Part shown: positions 17,270 through 29,879 of the stretch, one piece after another
Layout: each line of letters begins with the position of its first letter
Numbering within the stretch: the first letter of the stretch is position 1
NCBI RefSeq assembly: GCF_029867415.1
Contig: NW_026705409.1
Coordinates: 310,001 to 374,000 of the forward strand
Source of the DNA: Vicia villosa
Lineage: Eukaryota; Streptophyta; Magnoliopsida; Fabales; Fabaceae
DNA length: 64,000 bases
Reading direction: 5' to 3'
Program-made: the position numbers and the translations under genes
The notes under the pieces: generated by a model
What the model was told of the DNA's origin: nothing
Databases searched by the model: none
What the model saw: the letters and a program-made list of their open reading frames with translations, nothing else

Positions 17270-19880
17270 CGATATTGTTTAACATGTGACTCCATACACA
17301 AGAGGAGGGGTAAATTATGAAGGTTTGAAAAACAATGGTTTAAAATAAATTATTTTCTAAATGAAAGTTTGAAAACATTTAAATAAAAAGTTTGGATATG
17401 CAGTGAAAAGTATGGATAAAGAAAATAAGCGGAAAGAAAAGTTAAGAGAAGAGAGATGACACCATATATTTATAGAGGTTTGATCTTAGATAAATTACAT
17501 ATTCCTTGTTAGAACAAGATTTGATTATGCATTCAATCTTTAGTTTTGATGATAACAATACATATATTTGTTATGTAACAAGTTTGTACTCTAATAATTT
17601 CTTAAGTGTACAGATTTATTATTTTGGTTGATTAAGGATTGCTATCCAAAGAATCATCAGAATCAGCAAAACACACATTAGAAGAAATATTCATCCATTT
17701 ATGAGGTGACATCAGCAGTTCTGAAGAATGTTGAATGATTCATCAGATAACGGGTTTACAAATGTTTCTATAACTAAGCTACGCTTCAAGATCGGAAATC
17801 AAGATTTCAAGCTCAGATAAGCTTTTGCTTCCAACTTAGAAATAAAAAATGCGTCATTCAGATAAGTTGTTGCTTTCAACTCTGTAGACTTTTTTCTAAC
17901 TCTGAAGAATACTCTCTCTTGGGACTTCTATGTTACTTGATCTCTTTCATACTTTCTCTACTTCAGAACAGAAGTACATCTTAAAGAAGAATGATTAGAT
18001 AACTTACACTAGAAGCAATATGGTACAACAATACATCAACTTTTTCCACTACTGCAATAAATATTGTACAAACCCGATTTTGGTGTGCTCTTTGTCCCCC
18101 ACGATCTTTTTGAAGCCGTTACATCTAGCTACAAGGAAAGATACACTTGTCATTCTCAACGGTCATCTTTCAATGGGCTATATATATGAGACACTATCTT
18201 TTGAAGAAGATGATAATTAATGAGTGAATAATTCATAAGCCAATTCACACGCTACTCAAAGCTATATTATCAAACTCAGCAAATAAACTTCAAAGAAAAA
18301 AGAGAAAGAAATATCTTAGAGAAATTGTTCTAAACACTCCATTGTGAGAAATATAATCTCTAAGAATCTCTAGAACATAAGAGTTGTTACTTATTAGATT
18401 GTGTTATCATTTGTTCTTGAAGTTTTTGTTTCAATATGCTTATTAAGAAGCATTATCTTGTAAACAAATTCATTTGAAAATCTGTTGAGATTTATATTCC
18501 TCAAGTGACTAGGTTGTTAGTCTGTATACTTGAGAGGGATAAGGTGTATTTCTAGACTCTTAGAGGTTGTTTATAATCTTTCAAGATTAGCGGATTAAGT
18601 CATTTTTTAAGGCAAAATCACCTTGGCGGGTGGACAAGATTTACCTTTTCTAAGGTGAACTTATAAAACCGCACGTGTTCTTTTTCTTCTCCTTTTTAAC
18701 TATCTCATTGATTATTGTGAATATTTTTTCTAAGAAAAAAAGTTTTTAGAAAACCCAATTCAAACCCCCTTACTTGTGTTTTTCTCTACCTTCACTTCTC
18801 TCCCAAGAATTGATCTTGAGAGTATCCAATAAGGCTTGAGAAAAATGAAGTTTCAGGTTAACTTCCAACCAAACAAGGAAAAATGAAGTTTCATGTTATC
18901 TTTCAACCAAACAACAAACAAAGGAATGAAGCGGTTAGTCTTCATGCCAAATGGCTAATAGAGCTTCAAGCAGCTAGTCTCTAAGCCAAACTGAGATTTT
19001 GTACGAGCTGATCTCGAACAAAGTTTGGAGTTTTGAGTTGTCTATCTTCCAAAGCGGACTGAGGTTTTATATGGTCTAACCACAGACCAAATTAAAATTT
19101 TATACCTGGATGGTCTATGGGCAAGAAATAGTTGAATTTAGGAAACAATCCTGGGAGAAAATAAATGACCTAATAGATTAGCTAATCATTTAGGAACATG
19201 CAATAATGGATTAATGTTGCCCGAATTGAAAGGTTTAGATAGAGAGTTGTTATCATTTATTAAGACAATGTCATAATCAATTTTAGACTTGATTCGTCCT
19301 TATTTAGTCGATTAGGCATTTGCTCTAATTGATTAGGAAGTTTAAAAACTTGCCCTAATCAATTTGACAGTTCCCAAATCATTTGGTTAGGTTCAACAAA
19401 CATTTTTGGTGATTTTATTTGAAAAAAAAAAGGCTACAAAAAAATTGTTTTTAGTGTGTGTGATTTAGCCATACTACTTACAAAAATACCATTGTGTTTT
19501 TATAAAATATTGATCACTCAACTAGATATGGTCAGTCGAACTTTCACACTTCTTCTATTTCACGATATCTCTCTTTCACACTCTGAAGCTTCAAGTCCTT
19601 TTGTCGGGCATACCAATCATATAAGCATTTTACTTGTATCTCCTTATGGATGAGACTTGAGACATCTTTTAAGTTTGACATACCATTAGAGGATATCACT
19701 GATAATCATAAAACCCTAATTCTATGGCTTGATTCAGAGGAATAGTTTGATCAACCATATAGTGCATCAATAACCGTTAGCTTTAATACTTGATTGTCTC
19801 CGTGCATTGTTTTCCTTAAAATCACTTCATTGGTTGTTACAGCTTCAGATATTGTTATCATCAAAATCATGATGTTATCA
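17270..19880 (+). mobile_element. Old repeat, copy A (interrupted)
   Basis: The flanking parts (17275-17495 and 18790-19880) match 31265-32070 and 33860-34300 in order and orientation. Shared words include ACTCCATACACAA, GGTTTGAAAA, CCCAAGAATT, and further on TTTTTAGTGTGTG and TATTTCAC. Copy A is split by the LTR at 17505-18778. No protein coding was recognised in this family; it may be a long LTR. Confidence 0.65.
17505..18778 (+). mobile_element. Copia (SIRE/Maximus-like) solo LTR
   Basis: It opens TGTTAGAACAAGATTTG and closes with a stretch of CCCAATTCAAACCCCC followed by CTTGTGTTTTTCTC, wording typical of the long LTRs of SIRE-type Copia elements. Internal coding is absent, so it is best read as a solo LTR of about 1.27 kb. 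It interrupts repeat copy A; the exact ends and target duplication are not certain. Confidence 0.6.
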
Positions 19881-20154
19881 TGGTCATATATATATATATA
19901 TATATATACTAGTCAGAGACCCGTGCTGTCGCACGGGTGCATTATTTATGGTGTAGTATTTTTTGAATTATATGAAAAAAATATGAAATAAAAAGTTTGA
20001 CCAAATTGTATATTTAAAATAGAAATTAACCATTAAAAAAAATTAATTTCAACAACATATATTTTGAGGATGGGTAATTTAATTATGATATTGTGTAAAT
20101 AACTAAAAAAAATATGTAGTAATTTAGAATCTTCAAATAATAACCATAAATATA

Positions 20155-20292
20155 TTTGGGGGCGACCGTTGTTGAACTGTCGCAATTTTCTTTTAAGGGC
20201 AGTTGGGTCTACAACCGTCGTACAATGTTTCCGATTTTTTTAAAATTATGTCGCAACCTATATGCCGCAAAAAAAAAATTCTTGTAGTGTGA
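20155..20292 (+). mobile_element. CACTA transposon end fragment
   Basis: It ends in TTCTTGTAGTG, the inverted form of CACTACAAGAA, and is preceded by subterminal words such as GCGACCGTTG, ACTGTCGCAA, CAACCGTCG and TGTCGCAA. The complete CACTA element at 50170-54257 has the same end and repeat vocabulary. The partner end was not found nearby. Confidence 0.8.
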
Positions 20293-20422
20293 GATGGAGA
20301 AAAAATTAATATTTAAAAATAAAGATTTTGTCTCTTGAATTAAAATAATGATTTATTAACTAAAATAAATATTTTCTTGTTAATGACCCGTGAGATAAAT
20401 ACATTTTTCATCATGCTAATTA

Positions 20423-21118
20423 AATTAAAAAAATACATTATACAAAGAAATCTAAAATGAATTACTTAATTATTAAATAATTATACAAAGAAAAAATTGA
20501 TCCATGAGACGGAAAGAGAATAAAAAGAATTTTAATATTTGAAAAAATAAATAAAATATGTATTATGTTGATAGTGACCCGTAAACTACAACATAGTATC
20601 AAGTAAATTTATTTAATATTATATCATATATATTTAAAAACATGTAAATTTAAAATGAACGATTCAATTATAAATGAATAATAATCATAAGTATGCAACT
20701 ATATTATATTTTCAATTGAAATTGTACTTTATAAAGAGAAAGAGAATCAGGTAGTGTATTATGTTTTTAAAATTAAAAAAATACATTATACAAATAAATT
20801 TAAAATGAATTACTTAATTATTAAATAATTAAGCAAAGAAAAAAATTGATCCATGAGACGGAAAAAGAATAAAAATAATTTTAACATTTGAAAAAATAAA
20901 TAAAATATGTATTATGTTGATAGTGACCCGTAAACTACAACCTAATATCATGTAAATTCATTTAATATTATATAAAATATATTTAAAAATATGTAAATTT
21001 AAAATAAATGATTCAATTATAAATGAATAATATTCATAAATATGCAACTATATTATATTTTCAATTGAAATTGTACTTTATAAGGAGAGAGAAAATGAGG
21101 TAGTGTATTATGTTGTTG
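20423..21118 (+). repeat. 348-bp tandem duplication inside the Helitron
   Basis: Two head-to-tail copies, about 20423-20770 and 20771-21118, share long matches, for example GATCCATGAGACGGAAA, AGTGACCCGTAAACTACAAC and GGTAGTGTATTATGTT. The copies differ by scattered substitutions and small indels. Confidence 0.85.
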
Positions 21119-21296
21119 AAAGTTGGTGGAGCAATGAGAGTGGAACACTTGGTGCAAAAGGTAAAAAGGTGAAGGGTTATTTTGTTAGTTACCAAATTGT
21201 CCATTTTGTAGTGTAAATTTATTTTGAGGAAAGGACAATTTAGGAAGTTTGGTCAATCTTTTAATATATGTTAGATAGTAGAGTAGATAGTAGATA

Positions 21297-21297
<1 letters not shown>

Positions 21298-21380
<83 letters not shown>
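21298..21380. repeat. (TA)n microsatellite
   Basis: About 83 bp of TA dinucleotides forming the right flank of the Helitron. Confidence 0.95.
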
Positions 21381-21383
<3 letters not shown>

Positions 21384-21884
21384 ATTTATAAATTTTGATC
21401 ACAATTATACCTAAAAATATATTTATATTGACTATTAAAATATTTTTAAAAAAATGGATTAATCTTAATTGGCGTTTTGTGAAGAATTAAAATGAATCTG
21501 GCCATTCATAAAATATTTTGATGATTAATAGTTTTGAGTCAAAAAATGATTATGACTTTATTTGAATTATCTAATTCATTATTCTGGCTGGGAACCATCA
21601 AAAGAGGGAAGTAGAGTCAGATACCAACACGGCATTCACACACTCAACACACTGTCATGCTCCAACTAACAAACAGTGAGAAATAAGTTTCTTATTACAG
21701 CCAATATATCTCTCTCACAAATAAAAACAAAATATTCCTATTCAATAATTTTAATATAAAGATTACTTTTACAAAGAAATAAGACAATTTTCACTATATT
21801 TAATTTTATTATTGTAAAACTCTTAATCAGAGTTTAAGCTTTATTAATTAGCGTAATAATATTTTACATTATTAAATTACCAAT

Positions 21885-22105
21885 TTTTTTTAATTATATT
21901 AAAAAAAAACAATTTTATAAAAAAAAACGATAATAAGAACAAAGTTATAAAAGAGGAGAATGAGAGTGTGTAATGGTAATGGTTGTAATAGAGACAAGAC
22001 AATAGATGGATGGCTAGTATATAGGGTTCTTGTTACAATTGATTTCTCCCAAAAACCAACTCACACATTTTTTATGGAATCCCAATTCATTAATTTCTGC
22101 ACATG
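21885..22105 (+). pseudogene. Truncated duplicate of the KUP promoter and start
   Basis: The segment aligns in order with 35040-35285. Shared stretches include ATTTTATAA, GATAATAAG, GACAAGACAA, a TATA-like TAGTATATA, the leader word CAAAAACCAACTCAC and TTTTTTATGGA just before an ATG whose first codons read M-E-S-Q as in KUP. After that the similarity stops and no transporter exon follows. It is read as a degraded duplicated 5' end; similarity was judged by eye. Confidence 0.55.
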
Positions 22106-22540
22106 GAATGAAACATACATCGATATTGATAGTGATACAAACTCGGTCTCACATATATAATGACATAAAAATTGCACATGGAATGAAACAAACATTAATG
22201 TTAGATTGTGATTGTCATACAAATCATAGTTTCGCAAGACATGTCAGGTGCAGAATACAGTCTTAAAATTTTGATCTGTTATGAGAAAAAATAGAAGGAG
22301 AAAATTTAAATCCTCTAAAATGCAAAAAAAATAGATCAGATCAGTTTTATCACTTCTAATTTGATGGAATATAAAAAAATAACTAAAATAAAAAGTATCT
22401 TAGAAATAAATAAGAGTGGTGGGAGCAGAATATATGTGGATAGGGTTTAACCGGAAAGCTATTTTTATGATATTAAAATAGGATAAAATGTGTTTAAAAG
22501 GATTGAGATAGGACCAACAATTTAGAGAATTTTTTTATAG
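22106..22540. other. Intergenic region, nothing recognised
   Basis: AT-rich sequence after the truncated KUP-like start. A short duplicated word, GCACATGGAATGAAACA, occurs at 22099 and 22176. Confidence 0.45.
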
Positions 22541-22559
22541 ACATGTGAAAATCTCTGCT

Positions 22560-22760
22560 GAAAATTCGAAAATACCGTTCGGAGATGCATCTCTGAAAAA
22601 ATTGGGATTTTGGTTAATTTGGAAATGCATCTCCAAAAAAATTGAGATTTTTATTAACTCGGAGATGCATCTCCGAAAACAGCCCAAAATATGGTCGGAT
22701 GTTTTTTCGAATATGCATATCCGAAAAAATTCTAAAAAGTTAAAAAAAATTGGGATATTA
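22560..22760. repeat. Palindromic GGAGATGCATCTCC repeats
   Basis: Four diverged units around the palindrome GAGATGCATCTC, each flanked by TCCGAAAA or a variant and spaced about 45-55 bp apart. A related single copy lies near 46975. The palindrome is frequent in legume repeats (recalled). Confidence 0.7.
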
Positions 22761-22859
22761 ATTAATTCAGATATCATAAAATTGATATAATTTATTAGCT
22801 ATGAATAATATTAATGGTAATTACACGGTAGATGTTTCTATTCTAATTTCAATTAAAAT

Positions 22860-23200
22860 AAAAAGGGTTAAATATGTTTTTAATCCCTACAAATATGCGA
22901 CCTTCCATTTTTAGTCCTATAAAATTTTTCTTCAATGAATGGTCCTTCTAAAATTTTTATGCATGCAATTTCAATCCCTACAATTTTCTAAAATTTTAAA
23001 AACGATTTAATTATCCTTTAATTTTAAAATTTTTGAATAATTTTTTTATATGTGTATAGAATACTGTAAAATATTTATTTACTAAATTTTAGAATTTTTT
23101 AACATGAGAAAAATTAAATATAAATTTTTTAAATTTCAAAAAATAATGATAAAAGTAATGAAAATCTCAACTTAGGAATTAAATTTTGAGTTTCTTTTTT
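22860..23200. repeat. Dispersed repeat beginning GGGTTAAATATG
   Basis: The opening GGGTTAAATATGTTTTTAAT plus CCCTACAAATATG is a familiar edge of a common legume interspersed repeat. No coding seen; the far boundary is not clear. Confidence 0.45.
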
Positions 23201-24660
<1,460 letters not shown>

Positions 24661-24662
24661 CA

Positions 24663-25218
24663 TGCTCAAGGCAGGCCGAAGCCGCAAATAGAGTAATCCT
24701 ACGTGGCCTTAAATGACAATTGGCGAAGCCAAAGCGAGATGGTTCAAGGAATTACACAGCGTGGTCTGGGCCTACAGGACTACACCACACTCGACCATGG
24801 GAGAAACTTCATTTCGAATAACCTACGGGAGTGAGGCAGTAATCCAACTCGAGATCAGAGAACCCACTGGGAGAACTGAAGTCCCCCTCGACGAGGAGAT
24901 GAATGACGAAGCGCTAAGAGAGGAACTTGAACTCGTCTAAGAAATTCGATCGGGAGCGACCCTCTGAGAAGCCTTAATGAAACAAAGAATAACAATACAA
25001 CATAAGACCAAAGTCTTAAAACAGGAATTCAAAGTCGGCAGCCTAGTCCTGCGAATAACCCCCAAAGATCGTGCAAGGGCAAACTCGGTGCGAAATGGGA
25101 AAGCCCATATCGCGTTCGAGTAAAAATGGAACATGGGTCCTATTACCTCAAAAACTTACATGAGGAATAACTTGCTCGATCATGGAACGCCGAAAAACTG
25201 AAACAATATTACAGTTAG
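24663..25218 (+). pseudogene. Ty3/Gypsy integrase C-terminal relic
   Basis: The plus strand reads GQAEAANRVILRGLK, then RWFKELHSVVWAYRTTPHST, GETSFRITYGSEAV and EEMNDEALREEL. This is the C-terminal part of a Gypsy integrase core and following domain. It is broken by stops at 24712 and 24938 and by frameshifts. Upstream reverse transcriptase and RNase H are missing, so the element is 5'-truncated. Its position just ahead of an antisense ORF and a PPT/LTR fits a Tat-lineage Gypsy. Confidence 0.85.
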
Positions 25219-25833
25219 GCCTAACATTCAACGTACCTATCCAACCGACAACAAGGTACATCTCGACTTAGGAAGCGTGTTGGGTACAAGCATAACATCC
25301 CAAATTGAAACAAGAAGGCAAGTTTTCCGCTCTTTGACGAGCAAATTCTTGACCCAACAGGGAAACCTCAACCGAGCTTCGTCATCATTGTGCCAGTTCA
25401 AAAGAATTCCCAACTCGCGATAGGAAGTTCATGCTAAGGGACTAAGATCTCGATCGAGATCTTTCAGTCCAGAAACCAACTCTGACTACTCGGCTAGTTC
25501 CCCGTACTGTAGAGCAACATCACCTTTGAAGCAAGATCCCCTAACACTTAGCGAAAATAAATCACAAACGAATGTCTCACGGGCAGCTCAAATCGACGGG
25601 CACCCAAAACACATGTTCGAGGAAAACAAATACTAGGCATGTATAGCATACAAACAAGCAAAACAAAAAAGATAACACATATGTCAAAAAATAACTAAGA
25701 TTAGGAGAAGACAACCACAAGGGCCGAATATGTATAATATTACAAAAAAATGGCAAATCTCCATCATCCAAATATTACAAAATGGGGCATGCATGCCCTA
25801 ATCAAACAATAATGAGTAAACAAAAAATTAAGG

Positions 25834-27900
25834 CTAATTATCTTCTTCTTCACCTTCTTCGGAGGGAGAGGTGACATTAGGCACTATTTGGCCATCTTCC
25901 ACCCTGGACAAGTACCCAGTCTCCTCTGCGACAAACTTGACCGTAGGGTTCACAACCTTGAGTTGATCCGCCGTGTTATCAAAACCCATTTCAACCGCGC
26001 CCTGAAAACCTTGCTCGAGCTCACTAATTCGAGCAACCAGCTCAGATTGAGTCTTCAAGGCTTTCACCCTTTCGTCTCATCTTCGACAGGCGCCGCAACA
26101 GCCTCCAAGGCAGCGATCCTATCATCATAACTTTTCTTTCCAGTCTTCAGAGCCTCCACCTCCACAGTTAACTTGAATATCTTTTTAGCTTTCAACCGCA
26201 CCTCGCCAAGGATCTCAGCATGGATATGATATTTCTCCTTGTAATAACTAAAATCATTTTCCAGTTGGGCCGCCTTCACCTTAAGCTTATCATACATGGC
26301 CTTAAACTTATCCAGATCCCATGAGGACCATGACCAACTCTAACACCCTTAGCAGGGCACCGACATCTTGGGCCAACGTTCCCCTCCTGCCTTCCACGTC
26401 GAGGTTCTCGATGGTTAATGATTCTGCCCGGGGCATAGACAAAGACGTTCCCCCTAAAGAAATCATCGATTAATAAAGCAGGTTGGCAGCTTGAACTGGA
26501 CCGAAAGGTTTCTTTTTTATTATCTACGTGCACCTCCACATCTCCCTCCGTACGTTGCTTTTTCTTCTTCGAGCTTTCTTGCTGAGGAGGAGAAATGTTG
26601 CCAACCGGAGAAGAGGAAGATTGGTTGCCAGAGCCACTGGTGCTGTCACCCCTGGGCTCGTTCTGGACTTGCACTACTCGATTTTTGGGTTGCTTCTTTT
26701 CAGCTTTCCTCTAGTTGGCTGTCATCTTCATAATGCGCTCCTGAAGGATCAACATGTTCTCTACAACAAATAACAAGCAAAGGTTAGTATACCGAGGAAG
26801 AAATGAATATCAACATAATAAAAGTAAAACAACCACCTAAAAGCAACTTAGCATCCTCGAAGGTACTACACACGATGAGGCATTTGATGTTGATAAATCA
26901 GGCCTCGTAGATGGCTTGGCCCTGCCCGTCGAAGACAACCTCCCTGTTCCTAGTTACTCACTAAGCAAGGGAAAAACCTTAGACAAACTTCACCAACTCA
27001 TCATAGCTATGTTGGTCCCCGGGGTCTAACTCGCCAGACTTGGTAATGCAGAAGTCAGTATGTCGCTAAAAATGCTTCTTACTCCAACGAAGGTGGAACC
27101 TCTCGACCATCTCCGTCTCTTCACTATCGTCCTCGTTGTGGCACACGTTCCCATCTTTCTCAATTATGACCCTCGGCTCGAACAAAGAATCAACAACCTC
27201 TTTGCTCATATGTTTAATTAAGTAATGCCTATCTCTGAAAGAGCGAACTTAGTATGTGAAAGCTTTAAACAACTTATTCGACTGCTTGAGGGACACCCTA
27301 TTGTGTTGCATGCTTGCATATTGTCGATGAAGGTGGAAGCAGCGAAAGAAGAGGCGAATGGTAGCACTATTCTCGAGGTACTGACACACAAAGCCCAAAT
27401 AAAGGCAATTGATTTCGGGTTCAACTGGGAGGGTGCTAATGCCAAATGACCGAAGATCCCCTTCTGAAAATCGTTGAAGGGAGATCGAAGCCTTGACTCC
27501 TTAAAGACGAACTCGTACATGGGAAATTAGCTACCCAGAAAAGACGTGTTGATCCGTTGTTCTTGTCTAGGCTGGAACAATGCCCAATTTTCCGAAACTC
27601 TGGCTCGCCTGCACCTACCTCACTGATTGCATACGCTTCCCTTAGGTGATTAGAAAAATGGGAAGCTACCCCCTGGGGCTCCTCTGTGACCCAATCCAAA
27701 TTGGATTCAGTGATCGTGTTGACCAGATGGATCCTTCCGCATTGCATGCAATTGTACCTGAAAAGCATAGGATAATAGTGAATTTGACGGTCAAATTAAA
27801 TCCACCATTCCAGCGCAAATCAAGTGAAAGGGAGAGGAGAGGCGCGAGGAAGCTGCCCTGACCAAAGCCTTTACTCAATGGCAAGCAAGGAATCACGAGG
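25834..27900 (-). pseudogene. Antisense ORF of a Tat-type Gypsy (putative plant transposon protein)
   Basis: On the minus strand, opposite to the integrase, a degenerate protein is read in pieces. An N-terminal piece lies at 27896-27436. A segment at 27520-27218 contains SPFNDFQKGIFGHLALAPSQ, resembling the Pfam putative gypsy-type transposon domain (PF04195, recalled). A Ser/Gln/Lys-rich linker follows at 26674-26400. A charged coiled-coil-like tail ends in an acidic SPSEEGEEEDN at 25834. Frameshifts separate the pieces. Antisense ORFs between pol and the 3' LTR are a known trait of some Tat elements; their function is unknown. Confidence 0.65.
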
Positions 27901-27976
27901 ACATTACCCTCGACGAGAAACTCTTGATAAAGTCGCGAGCCCCACGGAAAGAGCCTCCTCGGCGCATGAACTTCAA

Positions 27977-28105
27977 CACATGTTTCATCTTAAATCCATG
28001 AATGTCACGGGGAGAATGATCCCTGAAACATGAAATTCATCTTAAATTCATGAATGTCACAGGGAGAATGCTCCCTGACACATGAACGCCATCTTAAATT
28101 CATGT
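27977..28105 (+). repeat. 52-bp tandem repeat in the Gypsy 3' region
   Basis: Two and a half copies of a unit with CATCTTAAATTCATG, AATGTCACGGGGAGAATG and TCCCTGA, starting near 27977, 28029 and 28081. Confidence 0.8.
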
Positions 28106-29115
28106 GTTTTCAGAATTCTTTTGTAAATGCTACCAGCACAAAATCCACTCATCGTCGAAGCGGCAACGATGAACCTAAAACTACCGTAAAAACCAACGCA
28201 ACCTATCGGCCATGACGTCTGGAACTATCTAAACCGCCGCCAAACACCAACATCCGCTGTAGTTTAACATGTAAACTAAGGCCGCACCAACCAGCGCGAA
28301 AATAAAACCCTAAGAGAAACAAGAAACAATGCAGAATCAGAGAGCTTACTTGATTTGTGAAGAAGTAAAGGATCAACAGTTGATTCATGATGACGACATC
28401 GACAAGAGGGGAGCAAATAGAAACTTGTTAGCTCTGAGACGAAATGGAGTGAGAGGGAAAGAAAAAGTGATAATGTTTTCCCTAAAAAAAGCCGAGCCTT
28501 CACGCGGGAAATGAGACACCGCTTGGGGTAACGTGTTACTGTTACGACTCATAATTACCCTTAGGCGTAGACCCTAATAATGACTCATTTAATAGCCACC
28601 ATGCGTGGCTCAAAAAGACAAATCATTGTCTCTTCAAGTCCCTTCACTTCATTATCTCCCCGAAATAAGGGCACACCTAGTCGAACACAACGGCAAACCC
28701 CCTCATTTCCTCACAAACACGTCCTCAGGGATAGTTTGGGGAAGTCACACAAATAGAAAAATGAATCATGATCAGACCCAAACGCTCCCCTCAAGCACAG
28801 GTAGAGTCGTCCCCACGAAAACCTGTCTCCTCGACGTAGATAACAACGTCGCCAACAATGAGCTTGTATGTACTCAAACCCTTGTGACACTGGAGACTTT
28901 TCCCGACCAAGTGAAAATGTCAGCCAAAATTCTAACAAAACATACCGTCTATATGATCACAAACTCATGAACAAGAGGCACCCACAACGAGCAACGTCTG
29001 TGGCAACGCAGGCTCATCATCGCGGACTCGAATGTAACTCACTCCGTTTTGTGCCCACTAATCCTACTCGGCGCACAAGCTGACACTAAGTCATTACTCC
29101 TATGTCTACGAGCAA
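28106..29115 (+). other. Non-coding 3' region of the Gypsy element
   Basis: Sequence between the antisense ORF and the polypurine tract. The GC content stays above that of the flanking intergenic DNA, and the open frames on both strands look incidental. Confidence 0.45.
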
Positions 29116-29116
29116 A

Positions 29117-29640
29117 GACTTGGGGGGCTTCTATTTTAGATTGAGCCTAGAACTGGCCCACTGTTGGGCAGAGCCTAATCCACATTCGCGACGAGGATGA
29201 CCCAATACACTTACCCAATCCGCAACAGTCAGTGGAGAGCACATTTCCCACGTGCTTCTCGCCAGAGGACACATCGTCAAGTGCCTCCCATATCTTGCAC
29301 AACAAGCAAGACAATTGCGCCCCCATAACGGGCAACTCCGCCCATGTTTTCGAGGATCACGGGGAAGTTGGTCCAGGATGGTGATCACGTGCTGCTCACC
29401 CCACATGCACGTGAAAATCCTGACAGTCATCTATTATAGGCTTGGACTTTCAGCCTATAATGGAGACCATTAACCCTGCGCTGTAGGCTCACTATAAATA
29501 CCCTCCTCTGAAGGAGGGTCGGTTATTCACTTTTCTAACCCTAAACCTTGTACCTCTGCAACTGATATTGACCTTAGTATCAAAGTGTCTGCAGGTACAC
29601 CTCCACCTCTATTGATTGCATCCAATCCACAACACTCGCC
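29117..29640 (+). repeat. Polypurine tract and 3' LTR of the Gypsy element
   Basis: A PPT-like CTTGGGGGGCT lies at about 29119. The following 500 bp hold a TATA box (CTATAAATACC near 29491), a start-like pyrimidine region and CTGCAGGTACACCTCC near 29590. This organisation fits U3-R-U5. The exact LTR edges are not resolved and the insertion flanks were not found. Confidence 0.5.
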
Positions 29641-29879
29641 GACCGCACCTCACATTCTGATCCGAGTAAAATCACCCGTCAAATCTTCATATAGCGTCCA
29701 CAAAGAAAAATTCTTAAGCTTCATGCTTATAGAAAGATGGATAGATGCAAACCGGAACAATTTCCTTACCATGTTCACAACATTGCCCCATAGTAACAAT
29801 GCGTTCCATGTTTTCTATTTTCTATTTAGTTTCAATAACTTTACTAATAAATACAAGAAATTACAAATCTAACATTTTT

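Larger units (their letters stand above)
19909..21294 (-). mobile_element. Non-autonomous Helitron in a TA microsatellite
   Basis: On the minus strand the 3' end is hairpin CCCGTGCG-ACAG-CACGGG, eleven bases, CTAG, then T (plus 19909-19912). The 5' end reads TCTACTATCTACTCTAC, at plus 21294 or, less likely, 21287, and is preceded by A. Both flanks are TA repeat (19886-19908 and 21298-21380), as expected for insertion between A and T in a single microsatellite. Length is about 1.39 kb and there is no Rep/helicase ORF. It carries a CACTA end (20155-20292) and a 348-bp tandem duplication. Confidence 0.75.

Noticed and set aside
26491..26773. Plus-strand ORFs over the Gypsy antisense region
   Set aside because: They are shadows of the minus-strand antisense ORF and read as Leu/Phe/Arg-rich noise.
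29130..29640. Exact TG...CA borders for the Gypsy 3' LTR
   Set aside because: More than one TG and CA fits and no second LTR copy or target duplication is available for comparison.
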